Part shown: positions 34,650 to 43,580 of the stretch, piece after piece
Layout of the letters: each line of letters opens with the position of its first letter
Numbering within the stretch: the first letter of the stretch is position 1
NCBI RefSeq assembly: GCF_009882985.1
Contig: NZ_WTUZ01000010.1
Coordinates: 186,352 to 250,351, forward strand
Length of the DNA: 64,000 bases
From: Paenibacillus silvestris
GTDB taxonomy: Bacteria; Bacillota; Bacilli; Paenibacillales; NBRC-103111
Direction: 5' to 3'
Made by a program: the position numbers and the translations under genes
Notes under the pieces: generated by a model
The model's input: only the letters and a program-made list of their open reading frames with translations
The model's database searches: none
Told to the model about the DNA's origin: nothing

Positions 34650-35900
34650 GTGAAGGTAAGAAAGCTCATATCCGCAGGTGCAGTCGCCGGTTTATTGCTG
34701 GCCTCCGTACCACTCGCTGCCGCTTCGGCCGCCACGACGGAACCTGATGGACAAGCTCCAATGGCTGAAGGCCAACAACGCAAAGGAGCTAAGCCTCACA
34801 AGCAAGATAAGCATGCTCAAAATCACACTGTCGGACAACTTTCATTTATCGGGGAGCAACGAATTGCAAACGATCTAAAGTTCGAGGAAACACTTGTAGG
34901 CGGATTATCCGGTATTGACTACAATCCAAGGACGCATCAATGGATACTTATCAGCGATGATCGCTCGGACAACGCTCCTGCTCGTTTTTACAGCGCTAAG
35001 CTGAAATACGATACCAAGAGCTTTTACGGCGTCGAATTTACGGGTATGACGCAGCTCAAGCAAGAGGATGGCACAACGTATCCAAACAAAAAAGATTTCA
35101 CAGCTAACAAGCAAGGCATTGTCCCTGATCTGGAATCGATTCGCTTTGATCCTAGCGGCAAAACGATCTGGTATACGAGCGAAGGCGATCGCAGCCTTAA
35201 CTTGAACCCTTTCATCCGCCAAGCAACTTTAAAAGGCAAATACTTATCTTCGATTTTGACTCCCAAAGCTTTCCAAATGGATGCGAACAGCGGTAGCAGC
35301 GTGCAGAAAGGCTTCCGCAACAATCTTGCACTGGAGGGTAGCAGCTTCTCTCCCGATGGCAAATACTACTTTACATCCATGGAAGCCGCGCTCTATCAAG
35401 ACGGCGAAATTTCGACTGTTGATGCTGGCTCCTACTCCCGTATAACGAAGTACAATCGAAGCGGCGACATCATCGCGCAGTATGCTTATCCGGTTGACGC
35501 CATCCCAGCTAAGCCCGGACAAGGCAAAAGCGCCGATAACGGAGTTTCGGAAATGCTTGCGATAAATGATCACCAGTTCCTCATCTTGGAACGGTCTGGC
35601 GTGCAAGCCGCCGATGGCAATTATTCCAATTATATTCGCATTTATGAAGCGGACTCCACTCAAGCGACCAATGTGAACAATCTTGAAGCTTTACCAGCCA
35701 GCCAATTTACGCCTCTTACCAAGAAGCTTGTGCTGGATCTGAATACACTCAGCCTGCCTAAGCTTGACAATGTGGAAGGCATCGCATGGGGACCGAAGCT
35801 CCAAAATGGGCACGACAGCCTTATCCTTGTCTCTGACAACAATTTCGGCGCATCGCAAGTGACTCAGCTTCTAGCCTTCGATGTTTCACCTGCTAAATAG
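34650..35900 (+). CDS. secreted esterase-like-activity-of-phytase family protein
   Basis: A 416-residue exported protein with signal peptide residues 1-28 (KLISAGAVAGLLLASVPLAAASA). The mature part is a beta-propeller of the PF13449 type, with GLSGIDYNPRTHQWILISDDRSDNAPARFY near the N-terminus, then DLESIRFDPSGKTIWYTSEGDR, LEGSSFSPDGKYYFTSME and VEGIAWGPKL...LILVSDNNF. Members are annotated as phytase-like phosphatases or esterases, though biochemical support is thin. The start GTG 34650 follows GAGAAGG and lies downstream of the promoter. A bidirectional terminator follows. Confidence 0.85.
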   Translation: MKVRKLISAGAVAGLLLASVPLAAASAATTEPDGQAPMAEGQQRKGAKPHKQDKHAQNHTVGQLSFIGEQRIANDLKFEETLVGGLSGIDYNPRTHQWILISDDRSDNAPARFYSAKLKYDTKSFYGVEFTGMTQLKQEDGTTYPNKKDFTANKQGIVPDLESIRFDPSGKTIWYTSEGDRSLNLNPFIRQATLKGKYLSSILTPKAFQMDANSGSSVQKGFRNNLALEGSSFSPDGKYYFTSMEAALYQDGEISTVDAGSYSRITKYNRSGDIIAQYAYPVDAIPAKPGQGKSADNGVSEMLAINDHQFLILERSGVQAADGNYSNYIRIYEADSTQATNVNNLEALPASQFTPLTKKLVLDLNTLSLPKLDNVEGIAWGPKLQNGHDSLILVSDNNFGASQVTQLLAFDVSPAK

Positions 35901-35910
35901 TGCTTAATAG

Positions 35911-35940
35911 AAAAAAGACCGCAATCAGCGGTCTTTTTTT
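35911..35940. terminator. bidirectional terminator between convergent genes
   Basis: A GC core (GACCGC/GCGGTC) is flanked by six A on one side and seven T on the other (35911-35922 with 35928-35940), so it can act on both strands. It lies 10 bases after the phytase-like stop and 52 bases beyond the DinB gene's stop. Confidence 0.9.
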
Positions 35941-35992
35941 CATTCAATAGCCTACTACCGTGTAATCGAGCTTGTGCCTTTCTCCCCGCGAG

Positions 35993-36466
35993 TTATTTTT
36001 GTTGAAGTACCTGCAGCATGGCAGCAACAACACCATTATGATTGGATAAGTGCGCGGCAGTAGTAAGAATCAATTCTCCGAAATTCTCACCTTTTTTGAA
36101 GTTTTCAGGTACAGGCTCATCCAATCTATCTTTCAATGTTTTGTACATATATTCTCGTTGTTCTTTCAGCTGTGAAATCATGTAATCCCATTCAGGATGC
36201 TCAGCCAATTGCTCATCCGTCCAGCCTTTCGCACTCGTTCCATAATGGAATAGTTCTGTATAATTCTCCGGAAGTGTCAAAGGCTGCTGCGATAGTCCAA
36301 ATACATGAAACTCTGTGATCCGAAGGACATGGCCCAAATGCCAATATAGACTGGTGTTAAATCCATTAGGCGCCACTTTACGCAGATCCACCGGGCATCT
36401 TTCAAGCAGTCTTATAAAATTATCATGTTCAACATTATATAAATGAAATACAAATTCTTTTCTCAT
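35993..36466 (-). CDS. DinB-superfamily protein
   Basis: A 157-residue four-helix-bundle protein of the DinB/YfiT type. The likely metal-binding histidines are in SLYWHLGHVLRITEFHV and TTAAHLSNHNGVVAAML. Family members bind metal or act as thiol-dependent transferases; none can be specified here. It starts after an AGGAGAC-type site. It is monocistronic, between the phytase-like gene and ger operon 2. Confidence 0.8.
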   Translation of the reverse strand: MRKEFVFHLYNVEHDNFIRLLERCPVDLRKVAPNGFNTSLYWHLGHVLRITEFHVFGLSQQPLTLPENYTELFHYGTSAKGWTDEQLAEHPEWDYMISQLKEQREYMYKTLKDRLDEPVPENFKKGENFGELILTTAAHLSNHNGVVAAMLQVLQQK

Positions 36467-36639
36467 TATTAGTCTCCTTAAAGTGTAGGATTAACCTGCT
36501 TGGATTATTTTCTCCTGCTTTGAACAAGACATACATACATAAGCAGTAATGACAGTCCCCATTCTTTACTTACTAATTAATAAGTTTAGGCACTGGATCC
36601 ATACTTTCTTACCAGTTGGTAAGGTGTCAATGGTGTATC

Positions 36640-37752
36640 CTAACTCTCCGTCTGGACACTCTGACGCTTAACTAACTTTTTGCGCAGACCCATCCATATA
36701 CATAATAGTGGGATGTAACCATACAACAGGATCCACCCGGATAAATTCAATAAAGAATCCAGCTTGTCAATAATCATTGGACTTTTCATTGGAAGCATAA
36801 TCATAAATACAAGACCGCTGGTTATCCATAAGGAAGGTCTAGCTCTCAAACCTACTGTTCTCACTAATATTCGTATACCTCCCCATATTCCAACGCAGCA
36901 AGCGGAAATAACAACGAAAAACCATACAAAAATATAAATGTAATCAAAACGTTCAAGAATTGGAAACCGTATGATTTTGGACAAAATAAGCGTTGGCCAG
37001 GTCGTATGCTCCAGCTCTTGAATATTAAAATAGGCTAAGCTTATACATGCTATCGTTAAGGCAATTAAAGTGGAATGAGCAATGGCGATATGTGCCCACT
37101 TCTTAGATTTTGGTTGATTTTTAATAAAAGGGTAGACGAGAAGTAGAAATTCAATGCCCAAAAATGTGCTTAATGAGTGATAGCTCGACGTGGCAAATTG
37201 ATAAACATTATGATTGAATAAAGGGAGAAAGTTCGTCCAATGTGCATGCATCAGCGGGAAAGTTAATGACGGAATGATCATTGTCGGGATGATGACGCAA
37301 AGAAGAGATATCCCTGTGATGACTCGTAAACCTCCAGAAACAATATACGCGGCAAACAGTAATAACAAGACGGATAAACTCCACATCTGTGTATTAGGAA
37401 AAACCCAAACATGTACAACTTCTATGTATGATCTTAATTCATTTACAATGAATAAGAGAATATAGGCATAGAACACAAAAGTCAGGAGACTGCCGAACCA
37501 TTTGCCGAATAACAGGCTGTGCAGTGACATAATATCGCCATCCGGCGAGTTCTCCAGCAAGAAAAACATCATGACAACAATCACATGCAAGCTTACTCCC
37601 ACAGCCGCCAAAGAAAATAAGGAATCAGTCCCAGCCCCTTTAATGATGTGGTTTTGAAAGGTAATTAAGGTGCTGCGCATCTGGGTGCAGTGCAGTAGTA
37701 TCCATAGAAGATATGGAGAAAGGGTTAAGCTAGCCTTTACATGATTTCCCAC
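36640..37752 (-). CDS. GerA-family germinant receptor B subunit (ger set 2)
   Basis: A 370-residue permease-like protein with about ten helices, third gene of operon 2 (order A-C-B). GTG 37752 was chosen because AGGGGGAT ends 5-6 bases upstream and it lies 20 bases after the C-gene stop; the longest frame starts at TTG 37782 inside the C gene. Its sequence is divergent from the other B subunits, so its ligand probably differs. The C-terminus RKKLVKRQSV is basic and cytoplasmic. Confidence 0.85.
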   Translation of the reverse strand: MGNHVKASLTLSPYLLWILLHCTQMRSTLITFQNHIIKGAGTDSLFSLAAVGVSLHVIVVMMFFLLENSPDGDIMSLHSLLFGKWFGSLLTFVFYAYILLFIVNELRSYIEVVHVWVFPNTQMWSLSVLLLLFAAYIVSGGLRVITGISLLCVIIPTMIIPSLTFPLMHAHWTNFLPLFNHNVYQFATSSYHSLSTFLGIEFLLLVYPFIKNQPKSKKWAHIAIAHSTLIALTIACISLAYFNIQELEHTTWPTLILSKIIRFPILERFDYIYIFVWFFVVISACCVGIWGGIRILVRTVGLRARPSLWITSGLVFMIMLPMKSPMIIDKLDSLLNLSGWILLYGYIPLLCIWMGLRKKLVKRQSVQTES

Positions 37753-37771
37753 CTGATATCCCCCTGATGAA

Positions 37772-38857
37772 TTATTCTCCAATCCCGGATTTGCTTAAAT
37801 GTGTTTCTATATGAACATCGAATATCACGTTGTCATAGTCAGATGCATAGAATTTTTCCTCCGTCCAGTTTCTTTGGCGTGACCTCACCAAATCACCAAT
37901 TCCGACCGGATCAACTCCCTCCTTCACAAACTTGCGCAGCAGAGCATTAAGATGACTTTCACATTGCTCATTCAGTTGCTTAGCGAACGATCTTGTATTT
38001 TCCTCCTCATCTAATGAGAACCAATCTGGATATTCAATAGCCATCCCGCTCAATTCTAAGTTAAATGTAACCTTCGTCTCATTTTGCTCAAATGATACAC
38101 CCCTATCCATCTTGCCGGAAGTAGCGGTAAAAGTAGCTGGTGATTGCTTTGATTCTTTGTTTAAGACAAAGGAAATGTCTCCACGCAAGGCATCACCTTG
38201 CAGCAATTTATAATAAACCATTTCTTCAGGGCTCAAGACGAGCTTCAAGCGGTCGCCTTTGAATATGCCATAACCGGCGATTTCAATCTCTTTTTTCTGG
38301 TTTAACTTAAGGTAAGGCAGCGATATATCACGTCCTAGGCCGTAATATTCAAACAGAACTCTTGAAACATTCGTTCTAGGCATCATTTCTTGCTTCATAT
38401 TTTGCTCAATTAGATGATGAGGAAACTCCAGACTATTTTTGCCTACCAAACTTTTGGATGCGGATGCCATCGTGTCATCAAAAATAGCCATGATGATGTA
38501 ATAACTGATGATCGGGTCTCGGCAAATGGTTTTCAAAAATGGCGTGATGCCTTCACTAGCTACTTCCTTGCTAAAGGCTAACATTTTCAGCTTTTCCATC
38601 CGAATAGGCTGTGCGGATTGGAACGCGATTTCTTTCAGCATCATCCTTGATTGCTTCGATTTCCCTTGAAGCATTTTTATTTTCCCTTTATCCTCATAGT
38701 CCGTATATAAAGCCGATGCTTGATAGCCAGATTCATTTTTATCGAAGCCGAGTAGCGTTAAGCTGCGGATATGATTGACAACAACTTCATTCCCGCATCC
38801 CGTAAGAACAAATAGGGTCATTACTGGAAGCAATAGAAGTCGTTTCACACTACTCAT
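37772..38857 (-). CDS. GerA-family germinant receptor C subunit, lipoprotein (ger set 2)
   Basis: A 361-residue lipoprotein with lipobox LTGC. Unlike the other three C subunits, the cysteine is followed by GNEVVVNH rather than WD, so the conserved Trp-Asp is missing. ATG 38857 follows AAGGAGG and overlaps the A-gene stop by 8 bases. The domain layout and length otherwise fit GerAC. Known role: outer-face partner of the A and B subunits. Confidence 0.87.
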   Translation of the reverse strand: MSSVKRLLLLPVMTLFVLTGCGNEVVVNHIRSLTLLGFDKNESGYQASALYTDYEDKGKIKMLQGKSKQSRMMLKEIAFQSAQPIRMEKLKMLAFSKEVASEGITPFLKTICRDPIISYYIIMAIFDDTMASASKSLVGKNSLEFPHHLIEQNMKQEMMPRTNVSRVLFEYYGLGRDISLPYLKLNQKKEIEIAGYGIFKGDRLKLVLSPEEMVYYKLLQGDALRGDISFVLNKESKQSPATFTATSGKMDRGVSFEQNETKVTFNLELSGMAIEYPDWFSLDEEENTRSFAKQLNEQCESHLNALLRKFVKEGVDPVGIGDLVRSRQRNWTEEKFYASDYDNVIFDVHIETHLSKSGIGE

Positions 38858-40370
38858 TGTTAATATCCTCCTTATCTTCCCTCGGATGAAACCGTTCAAC
38901 AATTTTCGGCTTTAAATGCTTGCTTCTGCTCGTCATAAATTGAAGGGAAGCACGAATGAAACTATCTGAGAAGTTACCGGTGCGAAACGGGAATAGCGGA
39001 ACCAAATACGGTGTCCCTAATGATTTCAGTCGTAGCAAGTGTCCTACGAGTAAAAGAAACCCGCCAGCAATGCCCAAACCACCCCATAAAGCCGCTAGCA
39101 GGATAAAGGGAAATCGTAATAGACGGATCGTATTGGCCATTTTGAAAATCGGAGTCGTAAACGAAGCTAAGGCAGTTAATGCAACAATGATCAACAAAAT
39201 ATTGCTAGTCAGCGCCGCGTGAACGGTTGCCTGCCCGATTACAATCCCCCCAACGATTCCCAGCGTTTGGCCGATTTTCGATGGAAGCCTTGCTCCCGCC
39301 TCCCGCAGCAGCTCGATCGTGATTTCCAGAAAGATGGCTTCAAATACAGGTGGGAATGGCACGTGGCTGCGAGAGATGATTAGCGGCTCAAGCAGGGACT
39401 CCGGCAGCACTGCGTAATGATAAGTCAATACAGCAACATATAATGGAGTGGCGAATATAGAGAAGATTACACTGCTTATTCGAATAATTCGAAAGAAAGA
39501 TCCTAGGATCCAAGGCATGTAATAGTCCTCTGGCGACATAAAGAAATCCAGAAAAGTAGAAGGTCCTGTAATCGCATAAGGAGACCCATCAGCGAAAATA
39601 GCGACTTGTCCGGATGTGATCGCATAGGCTACCCGATCAACTCTTTCCGTAGATAAAAACAATGGGAAAGGTGTGTTCGTGTGATCCGAAATGATTTGAT
39701 CTAGAAACGAACTGTCGAAAACGATATCCATATCAATCGCTTTAAGCCGCTGTCGAGCCGTCTGCACGTGCTGGTCGTTCGTCACACCCTCAAGATACAC
39801 GATCATCACTTTCGTTCTCGAGATGGACCCGACCGTTATTTCTTCAAACACCAATTCCGGCACAGCAATTTGCTGCCGCATAAGGTGTATATTAAGCTCT
39901 ATGTTTTCCACGAAGCCAACTTTGGGTCCAACGACACTAAATTCATTTTCAGTTTCATTACTTAGGCGATGTCCAAGCTCTATATGGTTCACGTTTATCA
40001 AGAAAAACTCGTGATCGGAATCGTTTAACTGGATAACCACGTAACCCTTAATTAAATTTTTCTCCACCTCAGCCGCATCCAGAGTCACTTTCACATCTTC
40101 AAACGGAAGGATGTTTTGAATATCTACCAGTTTATGAATTTCTGCGATATTTTTTTGGATTTCCGCTACGATGTAACGGTTTATTTTTTGACAATCCACA
40201 AGTGTTTTAAAATAACTGATCTGAATGCGAACAGCAAAGTCGCCTTCAAGCGGGGAAAATTGATGAAAATCACTGGATTTACTTGCCAATTTAAAAACCT
40301 CGGCTATCGTTCGCCGGGGATCTTTATTTTGCTCAGTTGAATCCCTAACAGGTTCATTATGCCGCTTCAT
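38850..40370 (-). CDS. GerA-family germinant receptor A subunit (ger set 2)
   Basis: A 506-residue A subunit with a soluble N-terminal region of about 290 residues containing SVVGPKVGFVENIELNIHLMR, a variant of the RGPREGFVED motif. The membrane domain then has LSTERVDRVAYAITSGQVAIFADGSPYAITGP and FEAIFLEITIELLREAGARLP, both highly typical. ATG 40370 follows AAGGAG. It is the first gene of operon 2 (A-C-B). Confidence 0.93.
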   Translation of the reverse strand: MKRHNEPVRDSTEQNKDPRRTIAEVFKLASKSSDFHQFSPLEGDFAVRIQISYFKTLVDCQKINRYIVAEIQKNIAEIHKLVDIQNILPFEDVKVTLDAAEVEKNLIKGYVVIQLNDSDHEFFLINVNHIELGHRLSNETENEFSVVGPKVGFVENIELNIHLMRQQIAVPELVFEEITVGSISRTKVMIVYLEGVTNDQHVQTARQRLKAIDMDIVFDSSFLDQIISDHTNTPFPLFLSTERVDRVAYAITSGQVAIFADGSPYAITGPSTFLDFFMSPEDYYMPWILGSFFRIIRISSVIFSIFATPLYVAVLTYHYAVLPESLLEPLIISRSHVPFPPVFEAIFLEITIELLREAGARLPSKIGQTLGIVGGIVIGQATVHAALTSNILLIIVALTALASFTTPIFKMANTIRLLRFPFILLAALWGGLGIAGGFLLLVGHLLRLKSLGTPYLVPLFPFRTGNFSDSFIRASLQFMTSRSKHLKPKIVERFHPREDKEDINNE

Positions 40371-40471
40371 CGTCTGCTCCTTGCGTACACCTGTAGTATG
40401 AGTTAACACCAACCATTATGTTATGAGCCCCCCCTTTCCATACATGTCTAGCCGTGTACTTGCATCCCCTA

Positions 40472-41086
40472 TTACAAGGACGCAAGTAGTTCTTCCGTAG
40501 TCAAAATAGCATGAGCAAACGTAGGCCCATTAATTTCATGCGCCGCATGCATGGCCTCCTTACTAAAAGCTGTCGTCGCGTCTTTTACTAAGGTAACATG
40601 ATAACCAAGCTCCACACCGAAGCGTGCAGTCGCTTCAATGCAGGTGTTAGCTAACGCTCCGATAACGATAATCCTTTGAACGCCATGCATTTTAAGCTGA
40701 TGATCAAGGTCCGTATTGGCAAATCCGCTGCTGGCCCAGTGCTCCTTAATAATCACATCCCCCGTTTGAGGTTGAAAGTCAGCATGAAATTCCCCGCCCC
40801 AGGAATCTTTGGCAAACACCTGTGATTTCTGCGACTTGACCTGATTCGGATTGGGATACAACCAAGTAGCGAAATCACCCGGTTCTGATCTGTGATGAGG
40901 AACAAAAAATATTCGAATACCGGCTTTTCTGGCTTCAGCGACGATCTCTTTTAAATGTCCATGGAAGTTTACGGACTCAGATACCTCTTGAGCCCGTGAG
41001 TAAAGTTTACCTCCCGGTGCGATGAAATCATTGTAAGGGTCAACCAAAAGAAGCCCCGTCATTGTTTTATCATAGTTGTTTGTCAA
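40472..41086 (-). CDS. isochorismatase-family cysteine hydrolase
   Basis: A 204-residue protein with the triad of the family: Asp in LLLVDPYNDF (residue 16), Lys in VIIKEHWASSGF, and the nucleophilic Cys in GALANTCIEATARFG. Members hydrolyse amides such as nicotinamide or are isochorismatases; the cis-peptide region IGALANTC is typical. The substrate cannot be named. The start at TTG 41086 is supported only by a loose AGAGGA site 11 bases upstream, and ATG at residue 9 is an alternative. It lies between ger operons 3 and 2. Confidence 0.85.
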   Translation of the reverse strand: MTNNYDKTMTGLLLVDPYNDFIAPGGKLYSRAQEVSESVNFHGHLKEIVAEARKAGIRIFFVPHHRSEPGDFATWLYPNPNQVKSQKSQVFAKDSWGGEFHADFQPQTGDVIIKEHWASSGFANTDLDHQLKMHGVQRIIVIGALANTCIEATARFGVELGYHVTLVKDATTAFSKEAMHAAHEINGPTFAHAILTTEELLASL

Positions 41087-41151
41087 AATAGATACATTCC
41101 TCTCCGTAGTTGAATTTCATACTCTCTCACGCAAGGGAGCAGGTTTTATTT

Positions 41152-41352
41152 TTAATGTATGCTATCAATCATCCAGCCAATTGCTCTGTTCAGATCAAGA
41201 GGAGAATGGATAACAATGCTTGCCCACAGCACGAAGCCAATACACGTAATGATTGCGAATGCCCATACTTCTCTGGCATGCATGCGCAGATAACGCAAGA
41301 TTAGGAATCCGACAGCCAAAAAGGCAATAAACGTTGCAACGAGACCAATCAT
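41152..41352 (-). CDS. small two-helix membrane protein of ger operon 3 (D-subunit-like)
   Basis: A 66-residue protein with two membrane helices (MIGLVATFIAFLAVGFLILRYL and AFAIITCIGFVLWASIVI) separated by a short RMHAREVW loop. Its ATG overlaps the B-subunit stop by four bases (ATGA), so it is a real, translationally coupled gene. Small proteins of this kind accompany many Bacillus ger operons (for example YfkS) and are regarded as accessory D subunits; assignment here rests on position and topology, not strong sequence similarity. Confidence 0.7.
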   Translation of the reverse strand: MIGLVATFIAFLAVGFLILRYLRMHAREVWAFAIITCIGFVLWASIVIHSPLDLNRAIGWMIDSIH

Positions 41353-42458
41353 ATAGCACTTTCACCTCTTCCTCTACGCATCCAAGTAAACACCAGCATT
41401 AGAATGGGAAAACCGAGACCGAACGGAATATAATAGATAAACAAATAGTCATGAATCCACAATGCATTCTCAGCGATGTTCGAGAACAATAGCGAATAAG
41501 CGGAGATGAATGCGATCAAAGGGAAAGCAACGACTGCACGACTTCGGATGGTGAACACTTGGCAAATAGCCGTTACGGCAAAGTAATAAATTGCGCTCAA
41601 TTTTACAAATACAACTAATAGCATGTTCATGGAAATGATGGATTCAAGATGCTCAATAAAGCTGGAAAACTCCATCTCACGAAATATCGTATACTTCGGA
41701 TAAAGTAGATGGGATGACCTGTAAACACCTAGAATGCCAATCGCGAAAAAAACAGAGAGTGCGATCTGAATGCCTCCAAAGAGCGTCCCGCCTAGCACGG
41801 CTAATTTCAACTTTGATCGAACCAATGGGAAAATCATCATACAAGCAACAGTCTCCATGAAAGGAAATCCAAGGGCATATTTGGTTTCAACAAGCGTTTG
41901 CCAAAAATGAAAGTCTGTAGGAATATGAAAATTACGCCACTCCCATTCGTTCAACATAACCGTATAAGGAAGCCAGAAGGAAATGGATATGTAGGGTACG
42001 ATAAAGATACTAACGAGTGATATCGATCTTATTCCTTTCACTACCGCGTAAGCGCACACCACAAGGGTCATAAGATGAAATACCGTTTGAGGTGTCCTAG
42101 GCATCATCGTCACATGTAAATAATCACTTACATTTCTCGTTACCCACGCAGCAATCTGGAGAAAGAAAATAATATAGCAGACGGAGATCAACCCGCCTGC
42201 ATATTTACCAAATAGTTTGTTCAATATTTGCACAAGAGAAAGACCCGGATGTTTGCCAGAAATGTAAATCCATACAGTCCCCACAAGAACACCAAAAGCC
42301 GCACCCCATAAATGAACAATCCATCCATATTGCTTTGCATCTGCGATCGTGGCGTTTGGCAGCATGATAAAGGTAGTCCCCACGATAAAACATGTCACCA
42401 CACAAAACATTTGGAATGGGCTTAATGAAGTTTGTTCCAACGTAATTCTCCTATTCAT
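41349..42458 (-). CDS. GerA-family germinant receptor B subunit (ger set 3)
   Basis: A 369-residue permease-like protein with about ten helices and the usual opening ISLSPFQM-type segment (here LEQTSLSPFQMFCVVTCFIVGTT). Third gene of operon 3, overlapping the C-gene stop by 8 bases and coupled to the small membrane protein downstream. Known role: germinant-binding, APC-fold subunit. Confidence 0.92.
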   Translation of the reverse strand: MNRRITLEQTSLSPFQMFCVVTCFIVGTTFIMLPNATIADAKQYGWIVHLWGAAFGVLVGTVWIYISGKHPGLSLVQILNKLFGKYAGGLISVCYIIFFLQIAAWVTRNVSDYLHVTMMPRTPQTVFHLMTLVVCAYAVVKGIRSISLVSIFIVPYISISFWLPYTVMLNEWEWRNFHIPTDFHFWQTLVETKYALGFPFMETVACMMIFPLVRSKLKLAVLGGTLFGGIQIALSVFFAIGILGVYRSSHLLYPKYTIFREMEFSSFIEHLESIISMNMLLVVFVKLSAIYYFAVTAICQVFTIRSRAVVAFPLIAFISAYSLLFSNIAENALWIHDYLFIYYIPFGLGFPILMLVFTWMRRGRGESAI

Positions 42459-43566
42459 ACGGTGTAATAGTGTTTCCTAGAAAGGTAAGCTTAGAACGGA
42501 TTTCAAATTCGACATGGATATCTTTCCACCTGTTTCGGCCTTGATCCGTGTCACCGATTCCAAGCATGTCCCAGTCTTTCTTCAAAGCGAAACTTACGAA
42601 CTCTTCGCACTTCTTTTGGAATGAGCTGTTAAATGCTTGTTCGATTTCACTAATGTTTTGGACGGTTAACTTTTTATCCTGCTCATTGTTAATCATGCCC
42701 ATTTTGGTATACATGCGAATTTGAAGTTTATCCTTCGTTACCCATTTCCGCTTGACTTGAATATCACGGATCTCTACCGCAACGGTTTCGCCATTTACTT
42801 TAAACGATTCTTGTTTCCGGTTCGCATATCCGTTTAAAACATAATACTGGTTTTTGATATCATCGCTGATTTTCCCGACCATCTTAGCCCCAATAAATAC
42901 GGCTCCCCCACTAAATTTTAAACTCTGCTTCGTAGCATTGATGTCTTCCAGACGATCCGATAATGAAGCTGAAGTATCCCCTGTATACTGAATCATGGGT
43001 ATGATGGTCGGTCTGCTAAATGGGATACCTGCAACAATATCCTTCATCCTCGTTGGCAGCTTGTTAATTCCCAGTCTTCTAGCATGCCAATCCAATAATA
43101 AACGGATATTTCTCCCTGGAACCCTGTCTAGAAGGGTGAAGGTATTAATCACTTTGGAAACGGGATCTTCCGACACAATCGCATAAACATTCGTTCGGCG
43201 TTCCTTATAATTTTCCAAATAATTAGCCATTTTAAATAAGCCTTCTCTCGCCATACGCTCTGATACGACATAACACTGCAGATGCGAGGTATACAAATTT
43301 CTGGACATGACCGCGCCAGTTTGTTCCAGCGTACGCCCCATGATTGGGGATGATGTCTCATAGGTATATACAGCTGCTTTAGACGGCCCAGATCTACGGG
43401 CTTCAATGCTGGGTGGATTGAGAACTTGATAAAAGGCATGGAATATTCCGTCCTCATCCTGGTCTATAGCGATCATATCTACGATTGCAAGTTGGTTAAT
43501 TTCTTTCATGTCCCAGCAGCCTGAACATACAAGTAAGCCGGATAAAAGAATCAGAAGTTTTTTCAT
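42451..43566 (-). CDS. GerA-family germinant receptor C subunit, lipoprotein (ger set 3)
   Basis: A 371-residue lipoprotein with lipobox CSGC followed by WDMKEINQLAIVDMIAID, the classic GerAC opening. It continues with SRNLYTSHLQCYVVSERMAREG and ends in a mixed alpha/beta domain. It lies 15 bases after the A-gene stop and overlaps the B gene. Confidence 0.93.
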   Translation of the reverse strand: MKKLLILLSGLLVCSGCWDMKEINQLAIVDMIAIDQDEDGIFHAFYQVLNPPSIEARRSGPSKAAVYTYETSSPIMGRTLEQTGAVMSRNLYTSHLQCYVVSERMAREGLFKMANYLENYKERRTNVYAIVSEDPVSKVINTFTLLDRVPGRNIRLLLDWHARRLGINKLPTRMKDIVAGIPFSRPTIIPMIQYTGDTSASLSDRLEDINATKQSLKFSGGAVFIGAKMVGKISDDIKNQYYVLNGYANRKQESFKVNGETVAVEIRDIQVKRKWVTKDKLQIRMYTKMGMINNEQDKKLTVQNISEIEQAFNSSFQKKCEEFVSFALKKDWDMLGIGDTDQGRNRWKDIHVEFEIRSKLTFLGNTITPYE

Positions 43567-43580
43567 CCTATCGAATCACC

